From Bacteroidota bacterium (GTDB lineage: Bacteria > Bacteroidota > Ignavibacteria > Ignavibacteriales > Ignavibacteriaceae), in assembly GCA_021777835.1 (NCBI GenBank), contig JAJYDC010000006.1:90163-154162 (forward strand): a DNA stretch of 64,000 nt, in the 5' to 3' direction. Every line of letters begins with the position of its first letter. Positions within the stretch are counted from its first letter, which is position 1. Position numbers and translations under genes: made by a program. Shown here in pieces: positions 36,855 through 45,787 of this stretch. A model generated the notes under the pieces. That model worked only from the letters and a program-made list of their open reading frames with translations. It was not told where the DNA came from and ran no database searches.

Positions 36855-37767
36855 TATTCTTATAAAGCATTTACTTGTTCCATTAGATGGATCGTTATTA
36901 GCTGAATCTGTTTTGCCATCAGTGGCGTATCTTGCCCGGAAAATGAATACTTCTGTTATGTTAATACATATTATTGAAAAGGATGCACCGGAAAAGGTAC
37001 ACGGTCAGCGGCATCTTAAATTACCGAAGCAAGCTGAAAAATATTTAGAATCAATAACCTCGCTTGATATATTCAAGGGGATTAGTTTAGAGATACATGT
37101 CCACAAAGAGATGGTGAAAGATGTTCCTAAAAGCATAGCCGACCATATTAAGGAATTAAATCAGGATATTGTCATTCTATGTGCTCATGGCAATGTAAGA
37201 CTGCAAGGAATGTTGTTTGGTTCTGTCGCCCAACAAGTAATTTCAAGAGGTAAAACCCCCGTCCTATTAATTAACCCTGCTGCGGGTAAACTAAGTATTG
37301 AAAATCATTTCAAGAATTTTCTTATCCCATTGGATGGGAATCACGACCACGAGTATGCTCTTAGCTATGCATCAGGTTTAGCGAAATTATGCGAAGCAAG
37401 TATGCATCTGGTAATGGCTATTCCAAACTTTGGAACAATGTCAGGTGAGGTATCTCCAGCTAACCGTTTTCTTCCTGCCACAACAGCCAAGATGATGGAT
37501 ATGCTAGTTACGGATGCAAAAGAATATCTTGAGACGCTACAAGAGAATTTTAAGGAAACCAATTTAAACATAACAATTAGCGCCTCGAGAAAAGATCCAG
37601 CGGAAGCAATATTAGCAACCGCAGAGCAAAACAATTCTGATTTAATTGTACTCGCCACCCATGGGACAAAAGGAGCTGAAGCTTTTTGGGAAGGAAGCAT
37701 TACGCCAAAAATTAGCAGAGCTAGTAAGGTTCCTCTCTTGCTAGTTCCGGTATATAAAAAGTTTTAA
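36844..37767 (+). CDS. Tandem-domain universal stress protein
   Basis: A 307-residue cytosolic protein with two USP domains (about 5-145 and 157-305). The first has HLLVPLDGSLLAESVLP and the ATP-loop pattern GNVRLQGMLFGSVAQQV; the second has FLIPLDGNHDHEYAL and GTKGAEAFWEGSITPKI, so the classical G-x2-G-x9-G(S/T) is complete or nearly so only in part. Start is TTG inside the end of mntH, giving translational coupling. Pairing of USP with an Nramp transporter suggests a stress role linked to metal intake, by context only. Confidence 0.85.
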   Translation: MSDNILIKHLLVPLDGSLLAESVLPSVAYLARKMNTSVMLIHIIEKDAPEKVHGQRHLKLPKQAEKYLESITSLDIFKGISLEIHVHKEMVKDVPKSIADHIKELNQDIVILCAHGNVRLQGMLFGSVAQQVISRGKTPVLLINPAAGKLSIENHFKNFLIPLDGNHDHEYALSYASGLAKLCEASMHLVMAIPNFGTMSGEVSPANRFLPATTAKMMDMLVTDAKEYLETLQENFKETNLNITISASRKDPAEAILATAEQNNSDLIVLATHGTKGAEAFWEGSITPKISRASKVPLLLVPVYKKF

Positions 37768-37966
37768 TTTCCTCTCATCAAATGAAATGATTTTATAAGA
37801 GCTGATTGAAGATCTTGTATGCGCATTTATTCACAAGATGAGTTATATTTCTTGAGTTGAGGCACTGTACTCAGCAAGATCTTTACTCAAGTTACAATGA
37901 TGAAATGAGCAATTTAATTCTATAAGATATAAATAAAATAGTTTTCTTAAATATGTTTTACAATTT

Positions 37967-38662
37967 TTAAGAAATAAGCCTAGCTATTAAAAATGCTGCT
38001 GTTGCTGCTAAGCCGCCAATAAAAATAGTTTGAAAACCTCCGCGCCAAGGGTTAATGCCGGTAAATTTTCCTTTAACGAATCCGAAAATAAACAAGGCAG
38101 CTAAAGTAACAACAACGGAAACGTATAGCGAAGTCATTATGTCCTTGAAGAAAATATAAGGAGTAAGAGGGATTAACCCACCAAATATGTAGGAAAATGC
38201 AATTGTTGAGGCGCTTTTAAGTGCACGTTTAGGGTCTGGGGCCTCAAGTCCAAGTTCAAATTTCATCATAAAATCAACCCATTTATCTTGATTTTTACTA
38301 AGTGAAGCAGAAATTGGTTTTATCTGCTCATCACTAAGTCCATAATCCTGAAAAATTTCTTCCACCTCTTCAATTTCTACATGTGGCAATTTAATTGTTT
38401 CATCAATCTCTCTTTGACGCTCGGAATTATAATGTTGTAAATCTGTTTTAGCTGCTAAATACCCGCCCAGACCCATGGCAATAGAACCAGCCGCAATTTC
38501 TGCAAAGCCAGCCGTAACGACGATACTTGTTGCAGCAACAGCTCCGGTTAGCCCAGCAGCTAGCGCAAATGGAACAGTCAGGCCATCGGACATTCCTATT
38601 ACAATATCTCGAACTGTTTCAGAAGATGTAAAGTGATTCTCAGTATGGGAGATGCTTGGCAT
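37967..38662 (-). CDS. VIT1/CCC1-family transporter (iron/manganese)
   Basis: A 231-residue membrane protein with five hydrophobic segments. The family pattern VRDIVIGMSDGLTVPFALAAGL in the first helix, the GLGGYLAAKTD loop and an acidic cytosolic stretch HVEIEEVEEIFQDYG (metal-binding domain) are characteristic of VIT1/CCC1 iron or manganese transporters. It is convergent with the Nramp operon, so an uptake and an export or storage transporter sit back to back. Confidence 0.88.
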   Translation of the reverse strand: MPSISHTENHFTSSETVRDIVIGMSDGLTVPFALAAGLTGAVAATSIVVTAGFAEIAAGSIAMGLGGYLAAKTDLQHYNSERQREIDETIKLPHVEIEEVEEIFQDYGLSDEQIKPISASLSKNQDKWVDFMMKFELGLEAPDPKRALKSASTIAFSYIFGGLIPLTPYIFFKDIMTSLYVSVVVTLAALFIFGFVKGKFTGINPWRGGFQTIFIGGLAATAAFLIARLIS

Positions 38663-38849
38663 AATTTTCCTTTCACGACTTTAACAAATTTTATTATAAT
38701 TATTAACTTTGAATTAAATAATAATTAATTGGATGTTCTATAGCAAATCAAATAAAATATAAAATTAGAAAAAAAGTCCTATTGGATTACATTTATATAA
38801 ATGTCCAAATTTATTAAATTTAATTACATTTTTAATCGTTATAAAATAA

Positions 38850-39737
38850 ATGAAAAAATTTAAAGTTTTGTTGTTCTATAAATACGTCTATTTCGCAGAA
38901 CCTGATAATTTTATGCATGATCATTTAGAATGGTGCAATGACAATGATATTAAAGGAAGAATATTCATTGCAAATGAAGGCATAAATGGAACTGTTTCAG
39001 GAACCATTGAAACTATTGAAAGGTACAAATTATTATTACGGAACTATCCGGAGTTTAGTGATATCGTCTTTAAGGAAGATGATGAAGATAAGCACGCATT
39101 TAATAAGATATTTGTAAGGGTTAAGAGAGAAATTGTTAGTTCAAATTTAAACAGCACTTCTATTAAAAACGGAGGCAAACGTTTAAACCCCGATGACCTA
39201 TTAAAGTTTTATAAAGAAAAGAAAGATTTTGTTATAATAGATACGAGAAATTGGTATGAAAGCAAAATAGGAAAGTTTAGAAATGCCATTACGCCCCCTA
39301 TGAAAAATTTTAGAGAGTGGGCTCAATATGTTGAATTGCTGAGTGATTTCAAAAATAAAACCGTTGTGACATACTGTACCGGTGGAATAAGATGTGAAAA
39401 AGCCTCGGCATATTTGGTTGAAAATGGATTTACAGACGTTTACCAACTTGAGGGTGGAATTGTTACATACGCAAAAAAATTCCCGGACACATATTGGGAG
39501 GGCGGAATATTTGTTTTTGATGAAAGACGAGTGGTTGACCCTAACAATGATCCGGAATTGAAATATGTTTCCAAGTGTTATTATTGTGGAGAGCCTACTT
39601 CCTACTATATCAATTGTCATAATTTAAAGTGTGATAAGATTTTGGTTGTGTGTCATAATTGTAAGGAGGAAAATGATTATTGCTGCTCTGTTCAGTGCAG
39701 AAATTCACCGTTTAAGAGAGATAAATATTACGGCTAA
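38850..39737 (+). CDS. trhO: tRNA U34 5-hydroxylation enzyme TrhO (rhodanese-like YceA family)
   Basis: Hydroxylates uridine 34 of tRNAs as the first step to 5-oxyacetyl/methoxy-uridine. The 295-residue protein has the N-terminal ferredoxin-like part (IANEGINGTVSGT), a rhodanese domain with the active-site loop VTYCTGGIRCEKAS (Cys about 179), and a C-terminal zinc-like cysteine cluster (CYYCGEP, CHNLKC, CHNCKEEN, CCSVQC). It stands alone, divergent from the VIT1 gene. Confidence 0.93.
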   Translation: MKKFKVLLFYKYVYFAEPDNFMHDHLEWCNDNDIKGRIFIANEGINGTVSGTIETIERYKLLLRNYPEFSDIVFKEDDEDKHAFNKIFVRVKREIVSSNLNSTSIKNGGKRLNPDDLLKFYKEKKDFVIIDTRNWYESKIGKFRNAITPPMKNFREWAQYVELLSDFKNKTVVTYCTGGIRCEKASAYLVENGFTDVYQLEGGIVTYAKKFPDTYWEGGIFVFDERRVVDPNNDPELKYVSKCYYCGEPTSYYINCHNLKCDKILVVCHNCKEENDYCCSVQCRNSPFKRDKYYG

Positions 39738-39900
39738 ACAATTAGATCCTCTGAGTCAACATAAAAATAACCATATTAGCTAACGTATTAATTCGGTATT
39801 AAGCCTAGAATGTTATTGTTTTTCTTTGAATGCGCTATTGTTATTTTTACTTTGTAAAAATTTAATATATTCACGAATTTTATTTATATAATGTTCACTA

Positions 39901-40680
39901 ATGATTAATCATAAATTTTTCATCATTATTTGTTTAGCGATAACGTCAAATATTTATGCGCAACAAGGTTTGATAAAATCTTACTACAACAATGGTAAAT
40001 TAAAATCTGAAATCAACTATTCAGACAATATAAGAGAAGGCATAGCCAAATTTTATTATCCAAACGGAAATATAAAAGAGGAATTAAACTTCATCGATGG
40101 CGCTGTTGACGGCGTAGTTAAAGAATATTATGAACGTGGTAAGCTTAAAGAACTTTATACCATTCAAAATGGAAGACGCGAGGGACCTGTTTCTTTTTAT
40201 AGCGAAGACGGTAATTATTTAAATAGTACTAATTACGTTGCAGGAATTCTCCAACACAATGAGATAGAAACAACGACACTGGAAATTGCAAAGAACAATG
40301 GCAACGCCTCGTCTAAGAAAATCACTTCAGTAGCGGATTCAACTCGTTCAACAATTTCAAAAAGTGAATTTGACAATTCAGAATATTTAAGGAGTGCAGA
40401 AGTAATGCCAGAACCTGTCGGCGGGATGAAGGCAATTTTGGATAAGGTGGTTTATCCTCAAAATGCAAGAGAAAATAAAGTTGAGGGCACTGTTTTAATC
40501 TTGGCTGACATTGACGAGTATGGGGAAGTTAATTATGCAAAAGTATTAAGCGGGATTGGACACGGGTGCAATGAGTCTGCGAAGATTGCAGTATTCTATG
40601 CACAATTTAAACCGGGAATGGTAAAAGGTAAGCCCGTTAAGGTTGAAATGAAAATTCCAATTGTATTCAAATTAAAATAG
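39901..40680 (+). CDS. Secreted MORN-repeat / TonB C-terminal domain protein
   Basis: A 259-residue protein with a signal peptide (FFIIICLAITSNIYA-like start). Residues about 24-115 hold MORN_2-type repeats (KSYYNNGKLKSEINY; KFYYPNGNIKEELNF; KEYYERGKLKELYTI; SFYSEDGNY). The C-terminal part (about 165-259) is a TonB C-terminal domain (VYPQNARENKVEGTVLIL, AKVLSGIGHGCNESA, KVEMKIPIVFKLK). It lacks the Pro-rich spacer and membrane anchor of true energy-transducing TonB, so it is probably a periplasmic or surface protein. Its partner is unknown. Confidence 0.8.
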   Translation: MINHKFFIIICLAITSNIYAQQGLIKSYYNNGKLKSEINYSDNIREGIAKFYYPNGNIKEELNFIDGAVDGVVKEYYERGKLKELYTIQNGRREGPVSFYSEDGNYLNSTNYVAGILQHNEIETTTLEIAKNNGNASSKKITSVADSTRSTISKSEFDNSEYLRSAEVMPEPVGGMKAILDKVVYPQNARENKVEGTVLILADIDEYGEVNYAKVLSGIGHGCNESAKIAVFYAQFKPGMVKGKPVKVEMKIPIVFKLK

Positions 40681-40687
40681 GAGGACA

Positions 40688-41833
40688 TTATTCCTTAATG
40701 TTTTCTAACTTGAAACGAAAACTTTTTAGAATACTTAGGATTTTTTCATCGGCATTTGCTGCGGTAATACTATAATTACTAAACTCTCTTCGAAATTGAT
40801 ATTCTTTTCTCAATTTATCAAAATATATTGGACGATCAATTTTATCTAAATTTTTCATCATTCTCATTGTATCATCATCCTTTTTAATAGAATAAATGTT
40901 GTTAAATATGTCGTATAAGGTTGAATTTACATTCCGATTATAATTAATAGCTATATTATTTTTATTTACTTTTGGCAGATATGGGGCCCAGCTTGGATGT
41001 ATATTTAGGAAATTACAGAGCGCGTTATAAATAATTATTGTTCCATTTATTTTTCCTTCAAGTGAATAACCGGCAATATGAGGGGTAGCTAAATATACTT
41101 GCTTAAGCAAATCAATATTTATATCAGGTTCATTTTCCCAAACATCAAGATTTACAGACAAAGATTTCTTAGCAATAAATTCTGCAAGCTTTTGATTATC
41201 TATCACCTGACCTCGCGAAGCATTTATAAGTATTGTTCCGTTTTTAAGGGAATATAGCTTTTCTTCGTTAATAAGATGAAGTGTTCTATCAGGGCCTTCA
41301 GAATTTAGAGGAACGTGGAATGTAATTATATCAGCTTTAAGGGCCTCTTCAAGAGGTGCAAATCCATTTCTCCCAATTCTTCTTTGCAGCGGCGGGTCAT
41401 TCATTACAACCTTCATTCCGATAGTTTCGGCAATCTTTGCAACTCGACTTCCGATATTACCAACACCAACGATTCCAAGAGATTTATCTTCAATTGAAAA
41501 TGAATGATGTTTAGCAAATTGTAAAATTGAAGTAAATACATATTCAGCAACGGCATCCGCGTTGCAGCCTGCAGCATCCTTAAAAAAAATTTGTTGTGAT
41601 TTTAAATATTCTAAATCTATGTGGTCGGTTCCAATTGTTGCTGTGCCCACAAATTTCACAGGGGTATTATGCAATAATTTTTCGTCAACCTTGGTAATTG
41701 AACGGACTATCAATGCATCAGCAGAAAGTAATTCATCTCTTGTAATTTTTCTTCCCTGCAGCAAATTTACGTTTCCAAATTGCGAGAATGCTTCCTTAGC
41801 AAAGGAGATATTTTCGTCAACAACTAACTTCAT
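40688..41833 (-). CDS. pdxB: 4-phosphoerythronate dehydrogenase
   Basis: Second step of the DXP-independent-entry branch of PLP synthesis, oxidising 4-phosphoerythronate. I start at the ATG of MKLVVDENISFAKEAF (381 residues) because homologues begin there; the track start at a TTG adds 10 residues. It shows FVGTATIGTDHIDLEYL, the nucleotide loop GIVGVGNIGSRVA, the substrate-site ASRGQVID and the C-terminal TPHIAGYSLEGK. The C-terminal dimerisation region is present. It is convergent with the TonB-like gene, with a 7-bp gap. Confidence 0.9.
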   Translation of the reverse strand: MKLVVDENISFAKEAFSQFGNVNLLQGRKITRDELLSADALIVRSITKVDEKLLHNTPVKFVGTATIGTDHIDLEYLKSQQIFFKDAAGCNADAVAEYVFTSILQFAKHHSFSIEDKSLGIVGVGNIGSRVAKIAETIGMKVVMNDPPLQRRIGRNGFAPLEEALKADIITFHVPLNSEGPDRTLHLINEEKLYSLKNGTILINASRGQVIDNQKLAEFIAKKSLSVNLDVWENEPDINIDLLKQVYLATPHIAGYSLEGKINGTIIIYNALCNFLNIHPSWAPYLPKVNKNNIAINYNRNVNSTLYDIFNNIYSIKKDDDTMRMMKNLDKIDRPIYFDKLRKEYQFRREFSNYSITAANADEKILSILKSFRFKLENIKE

Positions 41834-42044
41834 ATTCATAAATAAAATGAATTGTTTTTCCAAAACGAAATTTTTGGAGTCAGGAATGCGCCTGCTTATA
41901 ATTTTCTTATAATTATTATAGAGCTTTAATAACTATACGGCGCAAGTTGAATAGCTAGATATAATTAAAAAGGCACTGCCGTATCATAAATGCAAATGAA
42001 TCAATAGCTTTAACGATCCAACTTTGGCATGCTAAAACAATAAT

Positions 42045-43208
42045 TTAGTTCTCAACTTCTTCTAAAACAGGAAGCTCAATTTTTGAAATCTTTAATTCTT
42101 TGGGTTTGGACTTGCCGTTTTTGCCATTACTTCCATTCTTGCCGTTTGTTTTTACCGGATTATGATGATCATGATAATTTTTATAAGAATAAATCTTCTT
42201 CTGATAGTTACGCAAAATTATTTTTTCTTCGTCAAAATGGACGACATAATTAGGAAGTAACGGGATTTTCCCGCCTCCACCAGGAGCGTCAATTACGAAA
42301 TGAGGAATTGCAAGTCCGCTAGTATGACCTCGCAGATTCTCAATTATGTTCAATCCGGTTTCAATAGAAGTTCTAAAATGATTGGCACCCTTTGTTTCGT
42401 CAGCCATATACATATAATATGGTCGAACGCGGATTCTAAGGAGTTTTTGCATTAATTCTTTGACTACTTCTGGAGAATCGTTGACGCCTTTCATAAGGAC
42501 CATCTGATTCCCTACGGGAATTCCGGCGTCTGCGAGCATATTACATGCCTTAGAGCTTTCAGGAGTAATTTCCCATGGATGATTAAAATGAGTATTAAGG
42601 TAAATTGGATGATATTTTTTCAGCATATTACAAAGCTGCGGAGTAATCCTGTGCGGAAGGACGCAAGGCATTTTAGAACCAAGTCTAATAATTTCAATAT
42701 GAGGAATTGCTCTCAAGCGCTGAATAATTTTTTCTAACATAGCATCAGTCAGCATAAGCGGGTCACCACCAGACATAATAACATCTCTAATTTCAGTGTG
42801 CTTTTCAAGATATTGGAATGCACTTTCTAATCCTTTCATTGAAATTTTTTCATAATCTCCAACTTTTCGTTTACGTGTGCAGAAGCGGCAATACAGTCCA
42901 CATTGACTAGTCACAAGGAAGAGTGCTCTATCAGGATACCTATGGGTAATATTAGGAACCGGGCTCATCGCATCCTCCATTAAGGGGTCTTCATCGCTAT
43001 CAATATCATCAAGCTCAATTTTATCCGGGACACACTGTCGCCAAATAGGGTCGCCCGGATAACGAATTAAACTAAGATAATAGGGATTTATTCGAGCTTG
43101 GAAAAATTCATCTAGATCTTCCGCAACTTTTCTTTCGATATTAAATTTTTCCACAATCTGATCAACAGTGTGAACGCTGTCTCTGATCATTTGCTGCCAC
43201 AGTTCCAT
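42045..43208 (-). CDS. kamA: Lysine 2,3-aminomutase (KamA family)
   Basis: Radical-SAM, PLP-dependent enzyme converting L-lysine to L-beta-lysine. The 387-residue protein has the cluster motif CGLYCRFCTRKRK, SGGDPLML, and the PLP lysine in DAPGGGGKIP. The two aspartates that bind the substrate amine in the clostridial enzyme appear conserved (ADETKGANHFRT and VIDAPGGGG), favouring lysine over glutamate. The zinc-binding cysteines of the clostridial enzyme are not visible (GVNDS where it has GINDC, and no C-terminal cysteine cluster). A G/N/K-rich tail (NGKNGSNGKNGK) is added. It is the last gene of a four-gene operon with ATP-grasp ligases and a GNAT. Confidence 0.85.
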   Translation of the reverse strand: MELWQQMIRDSVHTVDQIVEKFNIERKVAEDLDEFFQARINPYYLSLIRYPGDPIWRQCVPDKIELDDIDSDEDPLMEDAMSPVPNITHRYPDRALFLVTSQCGLYCRFCTRKRKVGDYEKISMKGLESAFQYLEKHTEIRDVIMSGGDPLMLTDAMLEKIIQRLRAIPHIEIIRLGSKMPCVLPHRITPQLCNMLKKYHPIYLNTHFNHPWEITPESSKACNMLADAGIPVGNQMVLMKGVNDSPEVVKELMQKLLRIRVRPYYMYMADETKGANHFRTSIETGLNIIENLRGHTSGLAIPHFVIDAPGGGGKIPLLPNYVVHFDEEKIILRNYQKKIYSYKNYHDHHNPVKTNGKNGSNGKNGKSKPKELKISKIELPVLEEVEN

Positions 43209-43228
43209 GACTAAGCCTCAGTTTGTTT

Positions 43229-43699
43229 TTAATAAAAATATTTTCCGAAAATAATTAAATGGTCGCCTATAGAATAAAAATCATTTATCTCCGCGACTAT
43301 TGTAAACTTGTTTCGCAAGTAAAAACTTCTTGTTTTTGAATAATTTTCTTTGGACGACGTCTCAGCCAAAAACCATCTTCCTTTACTTTCTTTAACAAAA
43401 CCTTCCGCATGATCAAGAAGACTCTTACCAATGCCTTTTATTTTGGAATCAGGATCAGCAACGATCCAGTATAAATCAAAAACTCCGTCGGTCAGCGGTC
43501 TCTTACCCGTGCAATGATAGCCTAATATTTTTTTTTCGTGTTCATAAACAAAAAGATAATATTCCTTTTGCATCGGATTATTTGCCGCAATATTTACTAA
43601 TTCCATGGCTACTTCAACTTCACTACTAGTAAAGTTGGAAATTTTATTAAGCAACTTTTCAATTTTAGAAGCATCAGCTTGCTCTATTTTGCGAATCAT
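43229..43699 (-). CDS. GNAT-family N-acetyltransferase (kamA operon)
   Basis: A 156-residue acetyltransferase. Motif A is IVADPDSKIKGIGKSLLDHAE, with the acetyl-CoA pyrophosphate loop KIKGIGKS. A tyrosine-rich start (YYLFVYEHEKKILGYHC) and a C-terminal HLIIFGKYF complete the fold. The gene overlaps the ATP-grasp gene upstream by 26 bp and is 20 bp before kamA. In archaea and some bacteria a GNAT (AblB) acetylates beta-lysine to N-epsilon-acetyl-beta-lysine; this one is shorter than AblB and could act on the ligated product instead. Substrate is inference from context. Confidence 0.85.
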   Translation of the reverse strand: MIRKIEQADASKIEKLLNKISNFTSSEVEVAMELVNIAANNPMQKEYYLFVYEHEKKILGYHCTGKRPLTDGVFDLYWIVADPDSKIKGIGKSLLDHAEGFVKESKGRWFLAETSSKENYSKTRSFYLRNKFTIVAEINDFYSIGDHLIIFGKYFY

Positions 43700-44735
43700 T
43701 ATTTTCTCTTGTTAAAGCAAAATCTGCAATACGTTTCAATAATTCGGGATAAGGAATACCAGCGGATGCTGAAGCCCTTGCAAAACCCGAGTCGGTAGAA
43801 ATATCCGGGTTTGGATTAACCTCAATTACAAATGGGTTTCCATTTTTATCGATGCGAAAATCTATTCTAGCATAGTCTCTACATCCCATTGCCTCAAATG
43901 CAAGCAAAGCCGTTTTCTCAATCTTATGCTTAAGATCTTTGTTAAGCTTAGCGGGACATACCGGTTTCGTATGCTGATAATAAACACTTTTCTCAATCCA
44001 CTTTCCTTCATAAGTAACAATTTTTGGTAAATTATCCGGAAGACCATCAAAATTAATTTCGGATATTGGCAGTACATTATCTCCAAGAACCGCAGCATTA
44101 AGTTCGCGACCGCTAATATATTCTTCCACAATCACTTCCTGATTGTATGTGTCCCATAAAAAATTAAGGTGCTTTTCCAAAGAGTTAATGTCTTCTACAA
44201 CTGAGAGTTCGGAAATGCCTATGCTTGCGTCCTCTTTAAGTAATTTCAGGATTACTGGAAAATTTAGAGAAAAATTATTTTTCGATAACTGTTGGAAAGG
44301 TTTTAATGTTGTGGATTTTGGTGTACTAATTCCAAAAGAAGCTAAAATATATTTTGTTCTACTTTTATTTAGACAATTGCCAAGTGTAGCTGGAAGATTG
44401 CCAGTAAAATTATACCCTAATAGTTGATACAAGCCAGCCATACAGAATTCATAGGAAGCTATTCCCTCTACAGACTCTACAAAATTAAAAATTATATCAG
44501 GATTATATTCATTAATAGAATCAATAGTATGCTCAACATTTCGATCAATTGGGATAGCCTTAACCTCTGTGAAAAACCCCGAAAGATTATTTTTAATTTG
44601 AGAAATTTCATTAATAAATCCATTTTCAGATAGATCATTATTCGTAAACTCATCAATATTTGGTTTCCCGTTATAAATAGAAAATACAGAAACAGGAGCA
44701 TTATAACAAACTAATATTTTACTATTAACTTTCAT
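43674..44735 (-). CDS. ATP-grasp ligase, D-Ala-D-Ala-ligase-like (second copy)
   Basis: A 353-residue ATP-grasp amide ligase. It has IIFNFVESVEGIASYEF where D-Ala-D-Ala ligases have the HG-GEDG loop, the ATP-binding FPVILKLLKEDAS, VIVEEYISGREL, and the magnesium-site DYARIDFRID with FVIEVNPNPDIS. It is about 30 percent similar by eye to the neighbouring ligase and overlaps it by 4 bp, so they probably arose by duplication or act in succession. The amino-acid substrates are not those of cell-wall Ddl by context; beta-lysine is the obvious candidate. Its 3' end overlaps the GNAT gene by 26 bp. Confidence 0.82.
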   Translation of the reverse strand: MKVNSKILVCYNAPVSVFSIYNGKPNIDEFTNNDLSENGFINEISQIKNNLSGFFTEVKAIPIDRNVEHTIDSINEYNPDIIFNFVESVEGIASYEFCMAGLYQLLGYNFTGNLPATLGNCLNKSRTKYILASFGISTPKSTTLKPFQQLSKNNFSLNFPVILKLLKEDASIGISELSVVEDINSLEKHLNFLWDTYNQEVIVEEYISGRELNAAVLGDNVLPISEINFDGLPDNLPKIVTYEGKWIEKSVYYQHTKPVCPAKLNKDLKHKIEKTALLAFEAMGCRDYARIDFRIDKNGNPFVIEVNPNPDISTDSGFARASASAGIPYPELLKRIADFALTRENNDSQNRAS

Positions 44736-45787
44736 ATTAGTTTGTATCTTTTTGCCGCAGCAAATAAAACTTTATTAATCATATCGTTATAACTTAATCC
44801 GCTTGAGCGAGCCGCTTTGGGAAAACACGAATTATCATTTGGATCAGGAAGTATTCCCGGGAGAGGATTTACTTCGATTATGTTAGGTTCACCATTTTCA
44901 TCCAGCCTAATATCTATCCGACTCCAATCTTTACAACGTAATACGTTATAGGTTTTAAGGGCTGTCTTTTTAATCTTTGATTCAAGAGTTGAATTTATAT
45001 TTGCTGGACAAGAGAAAACGTTAAGGGGGCTTTCTTTAGTATCTAAAATCCATTTTGCTTCATATGAATAAATAGGAATAAAGTCCTTAGGAAAATCAGC
45101 GAAATTAATTTCTACAACCGGGAGAACCTCAGCTTCCTCACCGTTTCCAATTATTGCAACAGTAAATTCTCTTCCAGGTAAAAATTCTTCTATTAGCGCA
45201 GGCTGATTATATTCGGAAATTATTCTTTCTACTTCATTGTTAAGATCCTTTTGACTTTTCACAAATGAGGAAGAAAAAATTCCCTTGCTTGATCCTTCAA
45301 AAACCGGTTTAACAATAAGAGGGAATTTAATATTAATATTTTTTATTTCATTTAATCCAAAGGCAATCAAGAATTTAGCGTTTGGTATTCTATAGTACGA
45401 TAAAACTTCTTTTGTTCGAGCCTTATCTAAACAAGTAGTAAGAGTAAGGGGATCTGATCCAGTATATGGAATTTGAAGCATATCAAGCATAGATGGAATT
45501 TGAGCCTCACGGCTGCCTCCGCTAAAGCCTTCTGCAACATTAAATACAATGTCCGGCTTAGTTTCCCGAAATTTATTGAAGGCTGAATCGTCAGCTTCAA
45601 TCAGAATCACATTATTTAAACTCTCTAATGCATCTTTAAGGGCATTAACGGTATCCCATGTATCCCATTCTGCATAAGTATCTATAGATTTTTGTGGCTG
45701 AGTAATGCGATCATTTAAAATTGGGGGTACGATTTCGTGGAAAGTTTGACTTTCAGGCTTTACATTATAAGTTAATGCAACGTTCAA
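44732..45787 (-). CDS. ATP-grasp ligase, D-Ala-D-Ala-ligase-like (first copy)
   Basis: A 351-residue ATP-grasp ligase, first gene of the operon. Motifs: VFNVAEGFSGGSREAQIPS, YTGSDPLTLTTCLDK, FPLIVKPVFEGSSKGI, LIEEFLPGREFTVAII and the metal-site SRIDIRLDENGEPNIIEVNPLPG. Start is uncertain: the TTG at 45787 has no nearby ribosome-binding site, while AAGGAG at 45826-45821 sits 6 bp before an in-frame ATT at 45814 that would add nine residues. A promoter-like element is 60-85 bp upstream. It overlaps the second ligase by 4 bp. Confidence 0.82.
   Translation of the reverse strand: MNVALTYNVKPESQTFHEIVPPILNDRITQPQKSIDTYAEWDTWDTVNALKDALESLNNVILIEADDSAFNKFRETKPDIVFNVAEGFSGGSREAQIPSMLDMLQIPYTGSDPLTLTTCLDKARTKEVLSYYRIPNAKFLIAFGLNEIKNINIKFPLIVKPVFEGSSKGIFSSSFVKSQKDLNNEVERIISEYNQPALIEEFLPGREFTVAIIGNGEEAEVLPVVEINFADFPKDFIPIYSYEAKWILDTKESPLNVFSCPANINSTLESKIKKTALKTYNVLRCKDWSRIDIRLDENGEPNIIEVNPLPGILPDPNDNSCFPKAARSSGLSYNDMINKVLFAAAKRYKLI

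Noticed and set aside
37845-37935. CTTGAGT/ACTCAAG pairing in the gap between the USP and VIT1 genes
   Set aside because: Short arms with a long interior and no U-run; not distinguishable from chance in the AT-rich gap.
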